DNA from: Pseudomonas mangrovi
GTDB lineage: Bacteria > Pseudomonadota > Gammaproteobacteria > Pseudomonadales > Pseudomonadaceae
NCBI RefSeq assembly: GCF_003052585.1
Contig: NZ_QASN01000006.1
Coordinates: forward strand, 211,689 to 275,688
Length of the DNA: 64,000 nt
Reading direction: 5' to 3'
Below, one piece after another: positions 44,196 to 53,388 of the stretch. Below the pieces are notes generated by a model. That model did not search any database. It saw nothing but the letters and a program-made list of their open reading frames with translations, and was not told the DNA's origin. The first letter of the stretch is position 1; each line of letters opens with the position of its first letter. The translations under genes and the position numbers were made by a program.

Positions 44196-45347
44196 ATGCG
44201 CAACTTCACCTTCTACAACCCGACCCGCATCCACTTCGGCGAAGGCCAGATCAAGGCACTGGCCAAGGAAATCCCCGCCGGCAGCCGGGTACTGGTCACC
44301 CATGGCGGCGGCAGTATCTTCAACAATGGGGTCTGGGAGCAGGTCGAGCAGGCGCTACAGGGTTACCACCTGAGCCGCTTCGGCGGCATCGAGCCCAACC
44401 CGCAGTTCGCCACCCTGGTGCGCGCGGTCGAGCAGCTCAAGGCCGAGCAGTGCGACTTCATCCTCGCCGTCGGTGGCGGCTCGGTGATCGACGGCAGCAA
44501 GTTCATCGCCATGGCCGCCTGCCACGACGGCGACCCGCTCCAGCTGCTCACCGGCACCCGCGCAACCCGCGCCCTGCCGCTGGGCTGCGTGCTGACCCTG
44601 GCCGCGACGGGCTCGGAGAGCAACCCCGGCGGCGTGGTCTCGCACGCCGCACTCAAGGCCAAGCTGCCGTTCTCCAATCCGCTGCTGTTCCCGCGCTTCG
44701 CCGTCCTCGACCCACGCACCACCTTCAGCCTGCCGCCGCGGCAGATCGGCAACGGCGTGGTGGATGCCTTCGTGCATACCATCGAGCAGTACCTGACCTA
44801 CCCGGCCGACGCGCCGCTGCAGGATCGCTATGCCGAGGGCCTGCTGCTGACGCTGATCGAGGAAGGTCCCAAGGCGCTGGCCAACCCCGAGGACTACGCG
44901 GTACGCGCCAACCTGATGTGGTGCGCGACCCAGGCGCTGAATGGCCTGATCGGCTGCGGCGTGCCGCAGGACTGGGCGACCCACCTGATCGGCCACGAAC
45001 TCACTGCGCTGCATGGCCTGGACCATGCGCAGACCCTGGCCATACTGCTGCCGGCAGTGCTCGCCGAACGCCGCGAGGCCAAGCGCGCCAAGCTGCTGCA
45101 GTACGCCGACAGGGTCTGGCAGATCGGCGCGGGCGACGAGGACGCGCGCATCGATGCGGCCATCGCCCGTACCGTCGAGTTTTTCGAAAGCATGGGCGTG
45201 CCGACCCGCCTGGCTGCCTACCAGCTTGGCCAGGAAGTCATCGACCCGGTGGTGGCCCAACTGAGCGCACATCGCATGGTGGCCCTCGGCGAGCATCGCG
45301 ACATCGACCCCCAGACCAGCGCCCGGATACTTACGCGGGCGCTGTGA
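44196..45347 (+). CDS. YqhD-like iron-containing NADPH alcohol dehydrogenase
   Basis: This 383-residue group III alcohol dehydrogenase has the nucleotide motif AVGGGSVIDGSKFIA. Metal ligands lie in VVDAFVHTIEQY (Asp, His) and HELTALHGLDHAQTLA (two His). Such enzymes reduce short aldehydes such as butanal and methylglyoxal with NADPH and protect against lipid-derived aldehydes. A TATAGT element lies about 35 bases before the ATG. There is no nearby yqhC-type regulator. Confidence 0.88.
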   Translation: MRNFTFYNPTRIHFGEGQIKALAKEIPAGSRVLVTHGGGSIFNNGVWEQVEQALQGYHLSRFGGIEPNPQFATLVRAVEQLKAEQCDFILAVGGGSVIDGSKFIAMAACHDGDPLQLLTGTRATRALPLGCVLTLAATGSESNPGGVVSHAALKAKLPFSNPLLFPRFAVLDPRTTFSLPPRQIGNGVVDAFVHTIEQYLTYPADAPLQDRYAEGLLLTLIEEGPKALANPEDYAVRANLMWCATQALNGLIGCGVPQDWATHLIGHELTALHGLDHAQTLAILLPAVLAERREAKRAKLLQYADRVWQIGAGDEDARIDAAIARTVEFFESMGVPTRLAAYQLGQEVIDPVVAQLSAHRMVALGEHRDIDPQTSARILTRAL

Positions 45348-45368
45348 AGCCCCATTCGGTGGCGGCAC

Positions 45369-45574
45369 GGCGGATTACGCCGCTTTGCGGCCAATCCGCC
45401 CTACGATTCGCGTAGGGCGCAATAAGCAAAGCGCATTGCGCCGCCGCCTCGCGCTGGCGCCACTCAACTGCCCCGTGCCTGCTCCTTACACCGCCCGACG
45501 GATTACGCCGCTACACGGCCAATCCGCCCTACGCGTGACCTCGCTTAGCATTCCCATGCTCCGCGTGGGAATGC
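45369..45574. repeat. Palindromic repeats upstream of xseA
   Basis: Three elements share ends: ggcggattacgccgctttgc with ccaatccgccctac (45369-45404), cgtagggcgcaataagcaaa with gcattgcgcc (45411-45442), and a copy of the first (45498-45533). A separate perfect hairpin gcattccca / tgggaatgc lies at 45548-45574. Together they fill the 295-base gap. Confidence 0.75.
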
Positions 45575-45642
45575 GTCCCGCCCCTACCCAGCAATCACCC
45601 GCTCGCCACCGGCCCGGGCTTTTTGCCTTATCATCGCGCCCC

Positions 45643-47010
45643 ATGATCAAGGACCCCTTCCAGCGCCTCGGGCTCGACCGCGAGGTGCTTACCGTCAGTC
45701 AGCTCAACGGCCGCGCGCGCATGCTGCTGGAGGATGTCTTCGCCCAGATCTGGGTCGAGGGCGAGATCTCCAACCTGTCGCGGCCGGCCTCCGGACATAT
45801 CTACTTCACCCTCAAGGATGCCCAGGCCCAGGTGCGCTGCGCGCTGTTTAGGCAGAACGCCGCGCGGGTGCGCCAGGCGCTGCGCGACGGCCTGGCGGTT
45901 CGCGTGCGCGGCAAGGTCTCCTTGTACGAAGGGCGCGGCGACTACCAGCTGATCCTCGACAGCCTCGAGCCGGCCGGCGACGGCGCGCTGCGGCTGGCCT
46001 TCGAGGCGCTCAAGGGCAAGCTGGAGGCGGAAGGCCTGTTCGCCGCCGAACGCAAGCGCACCCTGCCCAGCCATGCGCGGCGCATCGGCATCATCAGCTC
46101 GCCGACCGGGGCAGTAATCCGCGACATCATCTCGGTCTTCCGTCGACGCGCACCCCAGGTCGAGCTCACATTGATACCCACCCCGGTGCAGGGCCGCGAG
46201 GCCACCGCGCAGATCGTTCGCGCCCTGCAGCTGGCCGATCGCGGCGGCTTCGATGCGCTGATCCTGGCGCGCGGCGGCGGTTCGCTGGAAGACCTCTGGT
46301 GCTTCAACGAGGAAAGCGTGGCGCGCGCCGTGGCTGGCTGCGCCACGCCCATCGTCAGCGCGGTCGGCCATGAGACCGATGTATCCATCGCCGACTTCGT
46401 CGCCGACGTCCGCGCGCCAACGCCTTCGGCAGCCGCCGAATTGCTGGCGCCGGACAACAGCGACCTGCGCCAGCGCCTGGAAAGTCTTTCCCGCCGCTTG
46501 CAACTGCGCATGCGCACCCAGCTGCAGCAGGCCGGCATGCGCCTCGAGGCACTCGGCCGGCGCCTGCGCCATCCTGGCGAGCGGCTGCAGCAGCAGGCTC
46601 AGCGGATCGACGATCTGGAGCAACGCCTGCAACGCGCCCTGCGCCGCCGCCTGGAGCAGGCCGGCGAACGCCTCGGCCGTCTCGACGGCCGCCTCGCCGC
46701 GCAGCACCCCGGTCGCCAGTTGGCGCTGCTGCGCCAGCGCCTGGACAGCCTCGAACAACGCCTGCCACGGGCGATCCAGCAGGGGCTGCGCCAGCGCAGC
46801 CAGCAGTTGCAGGGTCTGGTGCAGACGCTGCAGGTGGTCAGCCCGCTGGCCACGCTCAGTCGCGGCTACAGCATCCTGCTGGACGAGCAGGGCCAGGCCA
46901 TTCGCCATCCGCAGCAGGTTCGGCCGGGGCAGTTGCTCAGGGCACGCCTGAGCGAGGGCGAGCTGCCCCTGCGTGTCGAAGGCAGCAGCCAGCTGCCGCT
47001 GCTCGAGTGA
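45643..47010 (+). CDS. xseA: Exodeoxyribonuclease VII large subunit
   Basis: Exo VII degrades single-stranded DNA from both ends; XseA is the catalytic subunit. This 455-residue protein has the OB-fold start (SQLNGRARMLLEDVFAQIWV), the core GIISSPTGAVIRDI and LILARGGGSLEDLWCFN, and VGHETDVSIADFVAD. A long coiled coil follows, where XseB subunits bind. The C-terminus has LSRGYSIL. The ATG at 45643 is the family start. xseB is not in this window. Confidence 0.97.
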   Translation: MIKDPFQRLGLDREVLTVSQLNGRARMLLEDVFAQIWVEGEISNLSRPASGHIYFTLKDAQAQVRCALFRQNAARVRQALRDGLAVRVRGKVSLYEGRGDYQLILDSLEPAGDGALRLAFEALKGKLEAEGLFAAERKRTLPSHARRIGIISSPTGAVIRDIISVFRRRAPQVELTLIPTPVQGREATAQIVRALQLADRGGFDALILARGGGSLEDLWCFNEESVARAVAGCATPIVSAVGHETDVSIADFVADVRAPTPSAAAELLAPDNSDLRQRLESLSRRLQLRMRTQLQQAGMRLEALGRRLRHPGERLQQQAQRIDDLEQRLQRALRRRLEQAGERLGRLDGRLAAQHPGRQLALLRQRLDSLEQRLPRAIQQGLRQRSQQLQGLVQTLQVVSPLATLSRGYSILLDEQGQAIRHPQQVRPGQLLRARLSEGELPLRVEGSSQLPLLE

Positions 47011-47071
47011 CAGCGTCGAACGGCAACCCCGACCGCCTTGTCCACCCACCTGACTGCCAACGGAAAATTCG

Positions 47072-47890
47072 ATGCGCCTGCTGATCGTCCTGCTGTTCTG
47101 TATTGCCCTGCCGGTGCAGGCAGAAGGTTTCATCACCCGCCTGCTGAACAAGCCGGTGCCCGGTGGCGTGGCGGTGGTCGATCTGGGTGAAGGCGCGCAG
47201 GCGCCGACCGCGCGCTATCAGGGCAAGCCGGTGCTGACGGTGAAGGAGGATGGCCGCCGCTGGATCGCCATCGTCGGCATCCCGCTCACCACCAAGCCCG
47301 GTCGCCAGACACTGGAGGTCGCCGGCCAGGCGCGGCACTTCCAGGTCGGCCCGCGCGAGTACCGCGCCCAGCACATCACCCTGAAGAACCAGCGCCAGGT
47401 CAATCCGAACCCGAAGGATCTGCAACGCATCGAGCGCGAGCTGGCCGAGCAGAACGCCGCCTATCGTCAGTTCAGCCCGCGCCAGCCGAGCAACCTGCTG
47501 TTCGACCGCCCGGTGAACGGCCCGCTGTCCTCGCCCTTCGGCCTGCGTCGTTTCTTCAATGGCGAGGAGCGCAACCCCCATTCCGGGCTGGATTTTGCCG
47601 CCCAAGCCGGCACACCGATCAAGGCGCCGGCGGCGGGCAAGGTGATCCTGGTCGGCGACTACTTCTTCAACGGCCGGACCGTGTTCGTCGACCATGGCCA
47701 GGGACTCATCAGCATGTTCTGCCACCTCTCGGCCGTCGACGTGAACGTCGGCGACGAACTGGCGCGCGGCGCGGTGCTCGGCAAGGTTGGCGCCACCGGC
47801 CGTGCCACCGGGCCGCACCTGCACTGGAACGTCAGCCTGAACGACGCGCGGGTCGACCCGGCGATCTTCATCGGCGCCTTCAAGCCCTGA
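47072..47890 (+). CDS. M23 family (LytM-type) peptidase
   Basis: This 272-residue exported protein has a signal peptide (MRLLIVLLFCIALPVQA). A beta-rich N-terminal domain spans about 20-130, and a C-terminal LytM domain has HSGLDFAAQAGTPIKAPA, HLSAVDV and PHLHWN. The zinc ligands H and D of HxxxD and the H of HxH are present, so it should be an active peptidoglycan endopeptidase. It lies 61 bases after xseA. The exact cell-wall role is unknown. Confidence 0.92.
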   Translation: MRLLIVLLFCIALPVQAEGFITRLLNKPVPGGVAVVDLGEGAQAPTARYQGKPVLTVKEDGRRWIAIVGIPLTTKPGRQTLEVAGQARHFQVGPREYRAQHITLKNQRQVNPNPKDLQRIERELAEQNAAYRQFSPRQPSNLLFDRPVNGPLSSPFGLRRFFNGEERNPHSGLDFAAQAGTPIKAPAAGKVILVGDYFFNGRTVFVDHGQGLISMFCHLSAVDVNVGDELARGAVLGKVGATGRATGPHLHWNVSLNDARVDPAIFIGAFKP

Positions 47891-47908
47891 CCATCGGCGT
47901 TGGCCACG

Positions 47909-48030
47909 GTGGATTACGCCACGCAACGGCCAATCCACCCTACGCAGGGCAAGCCGCCCGCACGATGGATAACGGCACCGCCTTCCACCCGCGCTCCCCG
48001 TAGGACGCAATAAGCACCGCGCGTTGCGCC
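47909..48030. repeat. Palindromic repeats before the flagellinolysin gene
   Basis: Element 47909-47944 has gtggattacgccacgcaacg and ccaatccaccctac ends. Element 48000-48030 reads gtaggacgcaataagcacc with gcgttgcgcc. Both match families seen at 45369 and 45411. Confidence 0.65.
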
Positions 48031-48061
48031 GCCCCCCGGTACGACCATTTTTCTTCGCCGC

Positions 48062-48088
48062 TCAAGAAAGCCTTACGCCAGCCGATGT
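48062..48088 (+). promoter_or_regulatory. Sigma-28 (FliA)-type promoter for the flagellinolysin gene
   Basis: tcaag at 48062-48066, 14 bases, then gccgatgt at 48081-48088. This matches the flagellar sigma-28 pattern TCAAG(N about 14)GCCGATAA in Pseudomonas. It places the transcript start near 48095. An ATG at 48085 lies inside the -10 box and so cannot be the start. Confidence 0.75.
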
Positions 48089-48123
48089 TGCTGGCCATAC
48101 GGAATCATCCGTTCGGGCCGCCC

Positions 48124-49800
48124 ATGCTAACGGTCAACACCAACATCGCCTCGTCGTTCACCCGGCGCCATATGGAAGCCAACGGTCGAGACCTGGAAAC
48201 CACGTTGCAGCGCCTGTCCACCGGCCAGCGCATCAACAGTGCCCGGGACGACGCCGCCGGCTTGCAGATCTCCAACCGCCTTGGCTCCCAGGTCAGCGGG
48301 CTGGGCGTCGCCGTGCGTAACGCCAACGACGGCATTTCGCTGCTGCAGGTAGCGGAGGGTGCGCTGCAAACCGTCACCGACGCGCTGCAGCGCATCCGCT
48401 CGCTCGGGTTGCAGGCGATGAACGGCAGCAGCGGCGCCAACGAACGCGCAGCACTCGATGCCGAGGCCCAGCAGTTGCTGCAGGAAATCAACCGCGTCAA
48501 CGAGACCACCACCTTCGCCGGACGCAAAGTGTTCGACCAGAGCAGCTTCTCCGCGCTCGGCGATCTCGATCAACGCGCCGTACTCAACGCGCTCAAGGGC
48601 TTCTGGATCGCCGAAGGCGAGCAGCGCGTGCAGGATGCATTCGGCATCAGCGCGTCGGGCGCGACCCTGAAGATCACCCTGAGCAACGATCCCTCCAGCC
48701 AGACCCTGGCCTATGTTGCCGGCACCGTCGGCGCCGGCGGCCGTGTCTACGACCAGGTCATGGACGTCAACCTGGCCTACTTCGACGCCGCCTCACTGCC
48801 GGATGGCGGCAACAGTCCACAGTACACAGACCGTGTCATCGCCCACGAGATGACCCACGCCATCATGGGCCGCAGCATGAATTTCGCGGCACTGCCCAGC
48901 TGGTTCAAGGAAGGCGCGGCCGAGGCGGTGCAGGGTGCCGACGAACGCCTGGCGGGTGACACCAGCGGCGGCACCAGCGTCGCCGCGATTCTTGCCGCCT
49001 TCAATGGCGACGACGTCAGCGGCTCGGCCGGCTACTCCGGCGGCTACGCGGCGGTGCGCTACATGCACGACCAAATCAAGAGCGCAGGTGGCAGCGGCAT
49101 TCGCGACGTCATGACCCACCTCAGCAACAACGCCGGCTCGACCCTGGACCAGGCACTGGCCAATGCCAGCAAGGGCGCATTCAGCGGCCTCGGCGATTTC
49201 AGCACACAGTTCAACGCCGATGCCGCCGGCTACGTGGCCGCGATGAACCTGGGCAATGCGGACACCGGCGCCATCGGCGGACTGGACGCCGACGGCGGTC
49301 CTGTCCTCGATGCGCGCTCCGTCCTGGCCAACCAGGGCACCGGCCTGCCCGGCTCGCGCGGTTTCGCGCTGGAGATGCCGGAACTGTTCAAGATGGGCGC
49401 CAGCAGCGGCAACAACCTGATCCAGTTCCAGGTTGGCGCCCAGGCATACGAAACCGTGCAAATGGGCTTCGCCGCATTCGGTGTCGATGCGCTTGCCCTC
49501 AGCCGCGTCAATCTGCTCGAGTCGCCGGGGCTGGCGGTGATGGACATCGATGATGCGCTGACCTACATCGACGGCCAGCGCGGCTACATGGGTGCGATGC
49601 AGAACCGGCTGGAGGCGACGGTGGCCAACCTGCAGAGCGTGGCCGAGAACGCCGCCGCCAGTCGCTCGCGCATCCTCGATACCGACTATGCCGCAGCGAC
49701 CGCCACGCTGGCGTCGAAGCAGATCATCCAGCAGGCCTCCCAGGCCATGCTCGCCCAGGCCAACCAACGTCCGCAGGCGGTTCTCGCGCTACTTGGCTGA
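48124..49800 (+). CDS. Flagellinolysin: flagellin with an internal zinc metalloprotease domain
   Basis: This 558-residue protein begins with a flagellin N-domain (VNTNIASSFTRRHMEANG, LSTGQRINSARDDAAGLQIS, residues 1 to about 145). It ends with the C-domain (RSRILDTDYAAATATLASKQ, ending ALLG). The variable middle (about 150-470) is replaced by a gluzincin-like protease: H241-E242-M-T-H245, then E263 in WFKEGAAEAV as the likely third zinc ligand. Such proteins are built into filaments as proteolytic flagella. The start at 48124 gives the canonical flagellin N-terminus and fits the sigma-28 promoter. No flagellin chaperone or other flagellar gene is near. The protease substrate is unknown. Confidence 0.93.
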   Translation: MLTVNTNIASSFTRRHMEANGRDLETTLQRLSTGQRINSARDDAAGLQISNRLGSQVSGLGVAVRNANDGISLLQVAEGALQTVTDALQRIRSLGLQAMNGSSGANERAALDAEAQQLLQEINRVNETTTFAGRKVFDQSSFSALGDLDQRAVLNALKGFWIAEGEQRVQDAFGISASGATLKITLSNDPSSQTLAYVAGTVGAGGRVYDQVMDVNLAYFDAASLPDGGNSPQYTDRVIAHEMTHAIMGRSMNFAALPSWFKEGAAEAVQGADERLAGDTSGGTSVAAILAAFNGDDVSGSAGYSGGYAAVRYMHDQIKSAGGSGIRDVMTHLSNNAGSTLDQALANASKGAFSGLGDFSTQFNADAAGYVAAMNLGNADTGAIGGLDADGGPVLDARSVLANQGTGLPGSRGFALEMPELFKMGASSGNNLIQFQVGAQAYETVQMGFAAFGVDALALSRVNLLESPGLAVMDIDDALTYIDGQRGYMGAMQNRLEATVANLQSVAENAAASRSRILDTDYAAATATLASKQIIQQASQAMLAQANQRPQAVLALLG

Positions 49801-49906
49801 GCCTTGCGACACACCTCGAATCAGCTGCGGGTTAACCCCTGAGGCCTGCTTTGCTATGGTCCCAGCCTTTTGGACGCTTACCGTCCGAGACGCTAGGAGC
49901 CAACCG

Positions 49907-51157
49907 ATGCAAGAACAACTGAGCGAGGGCCTCGTCTGGCTGCAGGCGCACCCGGAGCTGCACACGCTGGTCGCTGTCAGCGCACTGCTGCTGGGCGCCT
50001 GGCTGTCCAACTGGATCGTCAAGCGTATCCTGGTCCGTGGAATCGACCGCCTGCTGCGCCAGCAAAGCCAGGTACCGATCCAGGATTTCCGTATCATCCG
50101 ACGCCTGTCCAACGTGGTCCCGGCGCTGGTCCTGTCACTCGGCATCGCTGCCGTACCGGGCCTTCCCGAGGCGTTGGTGACGGTAATCCGCAACGTCTGC
50201 AGCGGCTTCATCGTCCTGACCATCGCCTTGGCGCTGGGCGCATTGCTGGACCTGATCAACCGGGTCTACCAGCGGCGCAAGGACGCCCACCTGCACCCGA
50301 TCAAGGGCTATCTGCAGGTAATCAAGATCGCGCTCTATGCGATCGCCACCATCCTCATCATCGCCACGCTGATCGACCGCTCGCCGCTGATCCTGCTTTC
50401 CGGCCTGGGCGCCATGGCCGCGGTGCTCATGCTGATCTTCCAGGACACGCTGCTGTCGCTGGTCGCCAGCGTGCAGATCACCTCCAACGACATCATCCGC
50501 GTCGGCGACTGGGTGGAGATGCCCCAGCTCAACGCCGACGGCGATGTGATCGATATCGCCCTGCATACGGTCAAGGTGCAGAACTGGGACAAGACCATCA
50601 CCACCATCCCGACCAAGCGCTTCATCAGCGACTCGTTCAAGAACTGGCGCGGGATGCAGGAGTCAGGCGGCCGCCGCATGATGCGCAGCCTGTTCCTCGA
50701 CCAACAGAGCGTGCATTTCCTCGCGCCCGAGGAGCGCGATCGGCTGAAGCGCTTCAATCTGCTGGAGGGTTATCTGAATCAGAAGCAGCGCGACATCGAC
50801 GAATGGAACGCACGCCTTGCCGAGCGTGGTCAGGAGCCGGCGAACACCCGGCGCATCACCAACCTGGGCACCTTTCGCGCCTACGTGGAGCGTTACCTGC
50901 GCAGCCATCCGGACGTGCATCAGGACATGACGCTGATCGTCCGCCAACTGGCGCCCACCGCGGACGGCCTGCCACTGCAGATCTACTGCTTCACCAGCAC
51001 CACGGCCTGGGTAGCCTATGAAGGCATCCAGGCGGACATCTTCGATCATCTGCTGGCGATACTGCCGGAGTTCGGCCTGCGCGTGTTCCAGCACCCCAGC
51101 GGCGCCGACATGCGCGAGATGGGCAGCGCCGCCCTGCCCTCGCGCCAGCACGGCTGA
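49907..51157 (+). CDS. MscS-family mechanosensitive channel, YbdG type
   Basis: This 416-residue channel opens under membrane tension to release solutes. It has about five hydrophobic helices (15-190) and the MscS pore helix and cytoplasmic beta domain (LMLIFQDTLLSLVASVQI, then RVGDWVEMPQLNADGDVIDI). A C-terminal domain follows. Length and the DGDVIDI segment match YbdG rather than the shorter MscS. The ATG at 49907 follows TAGGAG. Confidence 0.92.
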   Translation: MQEQLSEGLVWLQAHPELHTLVAVSALLLGAWLSNWIVKRILVRGIDRLLRQQSQVPIQDFRIIRRLSNVVPALVLSLGIAAVPGLPEALVTVIRNVCSGFIVLTIALALGALLDLINRVYQRRKDAHLHPIKGYLQVIKIALYAIATILIIATLIDRSPLILLSGLGAMAAVLMLIFQDTLLSLVASVQITSNDIIRVGDWVEMPQLNADGDVIDIALHTVKVQNWDKTITTIPTKRFISDSFKNWRGMQESGGRRMMRSLFLDQQSVHFLAPEERDRLKRFNLLEGYLNQKQRDIDEWNARLAERGQEPANTRRITNLGTFRAYVERYLRSHPDVHQDMTLIVRQLAPTADGLPLQIYCFTSTTAWVAYEGIQADIFDHLLAILPEFGLRVFQHPSGADMREMGSAALPSRQHG

Positions 51158-51207
51158 AAGCACAGCGGCCATCCACGGCGGGGATGGCCGCTGAAGACTC
51201 GCGGGAC

Positions 51208-53331
51208 TCAGAAGCTCATGTCCACCCGCGCCCACCAGGTCCGCCCCGGCTCGTCGATGCGGGTTGCGGCGGGAAAGCCGAAACCGGCGTTGCCGGCCAG
51301 GTTGAGGTGCTCGCTGTAGGCCTTGTCGAACAGGTTGTCGATGCCGGCGCTGAGCTTGACGTCCGGGCTGACGCGGTAGCCGGCATTCAGCGAGAACACG
51401 CCAAAGCCTGGGCTCTCGTCGAAGTCGCGGCCAACCACCGTGCCCTGCTGCTCGGCAATGCGGTTCTGCGCCGCCACCAGCCGCCAGAGTGCCCCAGCGC
51501 TCCAGTCGCCGCGCTCGTAGCCCAGTCCCAGGCGCGCTTCCAGCGGCGGAATCTGCGGCATCGCGCGATCATCGGAACTGTTCTTGCCCCAGGCGTAGGC
51601 CAGGCTGGCGTCGGTCTTCCACTGCTCGCTCAGGCGATAGCTGGCGCCCAGCTCGGCGCCCATGATCCGCGCATCGATGTTGTCGACCCAGGAGATGGTG
51701 TGCAGCGGGTTGGCGCCCGGCCCGTAGCTGAACAGGATGTAGTCGCGCACCTGCCCCACGTAGCCCGAGACCCAGGCCTGCAGCGGCCCGTCCTCGTACT
51801 GCAGGCCGACGTCCAGCTGGGTGGTCTTCTCCGGTTTGACGCTGACGAAGGCGGTGGGCACGCCGATCTGGTTGGCGGCCGAGAACAGCTCCCAGTAGTC
51901 CGGGTAGCGCTGGGCATGCCCCAGACCGATGTAGGCGGTGGCCGGCAGCGCCGCCAGGTCCTGCTCGTAACGCACGAAGGCACTGGGCAGGGTGTCGCTG
52001 CGCTCGTCGCCGGCGGTCGGGTTGGTCCGCGGCGCCATGCCCATCATGTTGCTCAGCACCGCGCGCTCGTCCTGCGCCGAGGCGCGGTCCAGACGCGCGC
52101 CGGCGATCACTCGCGAGGCGTCGGCGGCATACCAGGTCAGCTCGCCAAACAGTCCGTACTGGTTGAAGGTGGCGTCCTTGCTCCAGGGCAGGGTCTTGTA
52201 AGTGTCGACGCCGGCAGCACGGCGCAAGCGATGTTCGTTGCTCTGCGCATCGACGCCGCTGATCAGCTGATAGTCGTCCCAGCGCCAGGTCGCCGCGAGT
52301 CGGGCGCCCAAGGTGCGGCGGTCGACATTGCTGGCGTAGGGCCCGCGCATGTTCATCATCAGATCGTTGGGATTGGGGTTGCGCAGGCTGTAGTTGTCCA
52401 TCACATGGTCGGCGTAGTTGTAGTAGACCCGCGCCTCGATCTTCTGCAGCACCTCGCCGATGTTGTCGCGCTCGAAGCGCAGACCGAGGGTCTCGCGGGC
52501 GAACTGGCTGCCATCCATGCCGCGGGCGCCGTAGCGCGCCTCGCCATCGCCGACGCCGGCGGTCAGCTCAAGCAGGGTGTCCTCGTCCGGCGTCCAGCCC
52601 AGTGCCAGGTCGCTGCTCCACTTGTCCCAGCGCGAGGGCACCGTGTCACCGCTGCCGCTCTCGTAGTCGTCGGCGCTGGCGCGGCTGGCAAGCAGGCGCA
52701 GATAACCCTGTTCGCTGCCTGCAGCCGCGTCGATACGGCGGTCGAAACGCCCGTTGGAACCGACCAGCAGGCTGGCATCCACCCGCCCACCCAGCTCGCT
52801 GAAGCGCTCGGGTTCACGCTCGAAGAGGATGGTCGCAGCCGAGGCGCCCGGCCCCCAGATCACGCTCTGCGGACCCTTGATCACGGTGAGGCGGTCGTAG
52901 CTTTCCGGCGTGATGTAGGACGCCGGCGAATCCATCCGGTTGGGGCAGGCGCCGAGCATCACACCGCCATTGGTCAGCAGGTTCAGGCGCGAGCCGAACA
53001 TGCCGCGGAACACCGGGTCGCCGTTGACCCCGCCGCTGCGCACCGCGGAGAAGCCGGGAATGGTCTTGAGGTAGTCGGTGCCGTCGCTGGCCGGCACCGG
53101 CTGGCGCGGCAGCTTGGGATTGGTCACCACGGTGACTGGCGACTGCTGGGCGACGCCGGTCACTACCAGCGGCGCCAACTGCAGCGGTGTGCCCTGGGTA
53201 TCGGCGGCCTGCACGGGTTGAGCAAGGCTGGCGCAGATCGCCAGTGTCAGGGGAGCGAATCGGAAGTAATACCCGGAATTGGGCTGCCGGGCAGCAGCAT
53301 GCGCCGCAGCGCTCGCGAAGTTCGAGTTCAT
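51208..53331 (-). CDS. TonB-dependent copper receptor (OprC/NosA type)
   Basis: This 707-residue outer membrane receptor has a signal peptide (residues 1-43, ending PVQA). A plug domain at about 50-185 follows (LAPLVVTGV as the TonB box region, PGFSAVRSGGVNGDPVFRGM). A 22-strand barrel ends in WWARVDMSF. C129 and M133 (CPNRM) match the CxxxM motif that binds copper in OprC. The ATG at 53331 follows GGAAA. The DUF2946 gene lies directly upstream, so the two are probably co-expressed for copper uptake. Confidence 0.92.
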   Translation of the reverse strand: MNSNFASAAAHAAARQPNSGYYFRFAPLTLAICASLAQPVQAADTQGTPLQLAPLVVTGVAQQSPVTVVTNPKLPRQPVPASDGTDYLKTIPGFSAVRSGGVNGDPVFRGMFGSRLNLLTNGGVMLGACPNRMDSPASYITPESYDRLTVIKGPQSVIWGPGASAATILFEREPERFSELGGRVDASLLVGSNGRFDRRIDAAAGSEQGYLRLLASRASADDYESGSGDTVPSRWDKWSSDLALGWTPDEDTLLELTAGVGDGEARYGARGMDGSQFARETLGLRFERDNIGEVLQKIEARVYYNYADHVMDNYSLRNPNPNDLMMNMRGPYASNVDRRTLGARLAATWRWDDYQLISGVDAQSNEHRLRRAAGVDTYKTLPWSKDATFNQYGLFGELTWYAADASRVIAGARLDRASAQDERAVLSNMMGMAPRTNPTAGDERSDTLPSAFVRYEQDLAALPATAYIGLGHAQRYPDYWELFSAANQIGVPTAFVSVKPEKTTQLDVGLQYEDGPLQAWVSGYVGQVRDYILFSYGPGANPLHTISWVDNIDARIMGAELGASYRLSEQWKTDASLAYAWGKNSSDDRAMPQIPPLEARLGLGYERGDWSAGALWRLVAAQNRIAEQQGTVVGRDFDESPGFGVFSLNAGYRVSPDVKLSAGIDNLFDKAYSEHLNLAGNAGFGFPAATRIDEPGRTWWARVDMSF

Positions 53332-53388
53332 GGTTTTTCCACGCACAAGTTGAGATCGCCCGCGCCAGAGGCGCAGGAAGATGTTCGG

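Noticed and set aside
48085..48123. Earlier ATG as the flagellinolysin start
   Set aside because: It lies in the sigma-28 -10 element and would add 13 residues before the invariant flagellin N-terminus.
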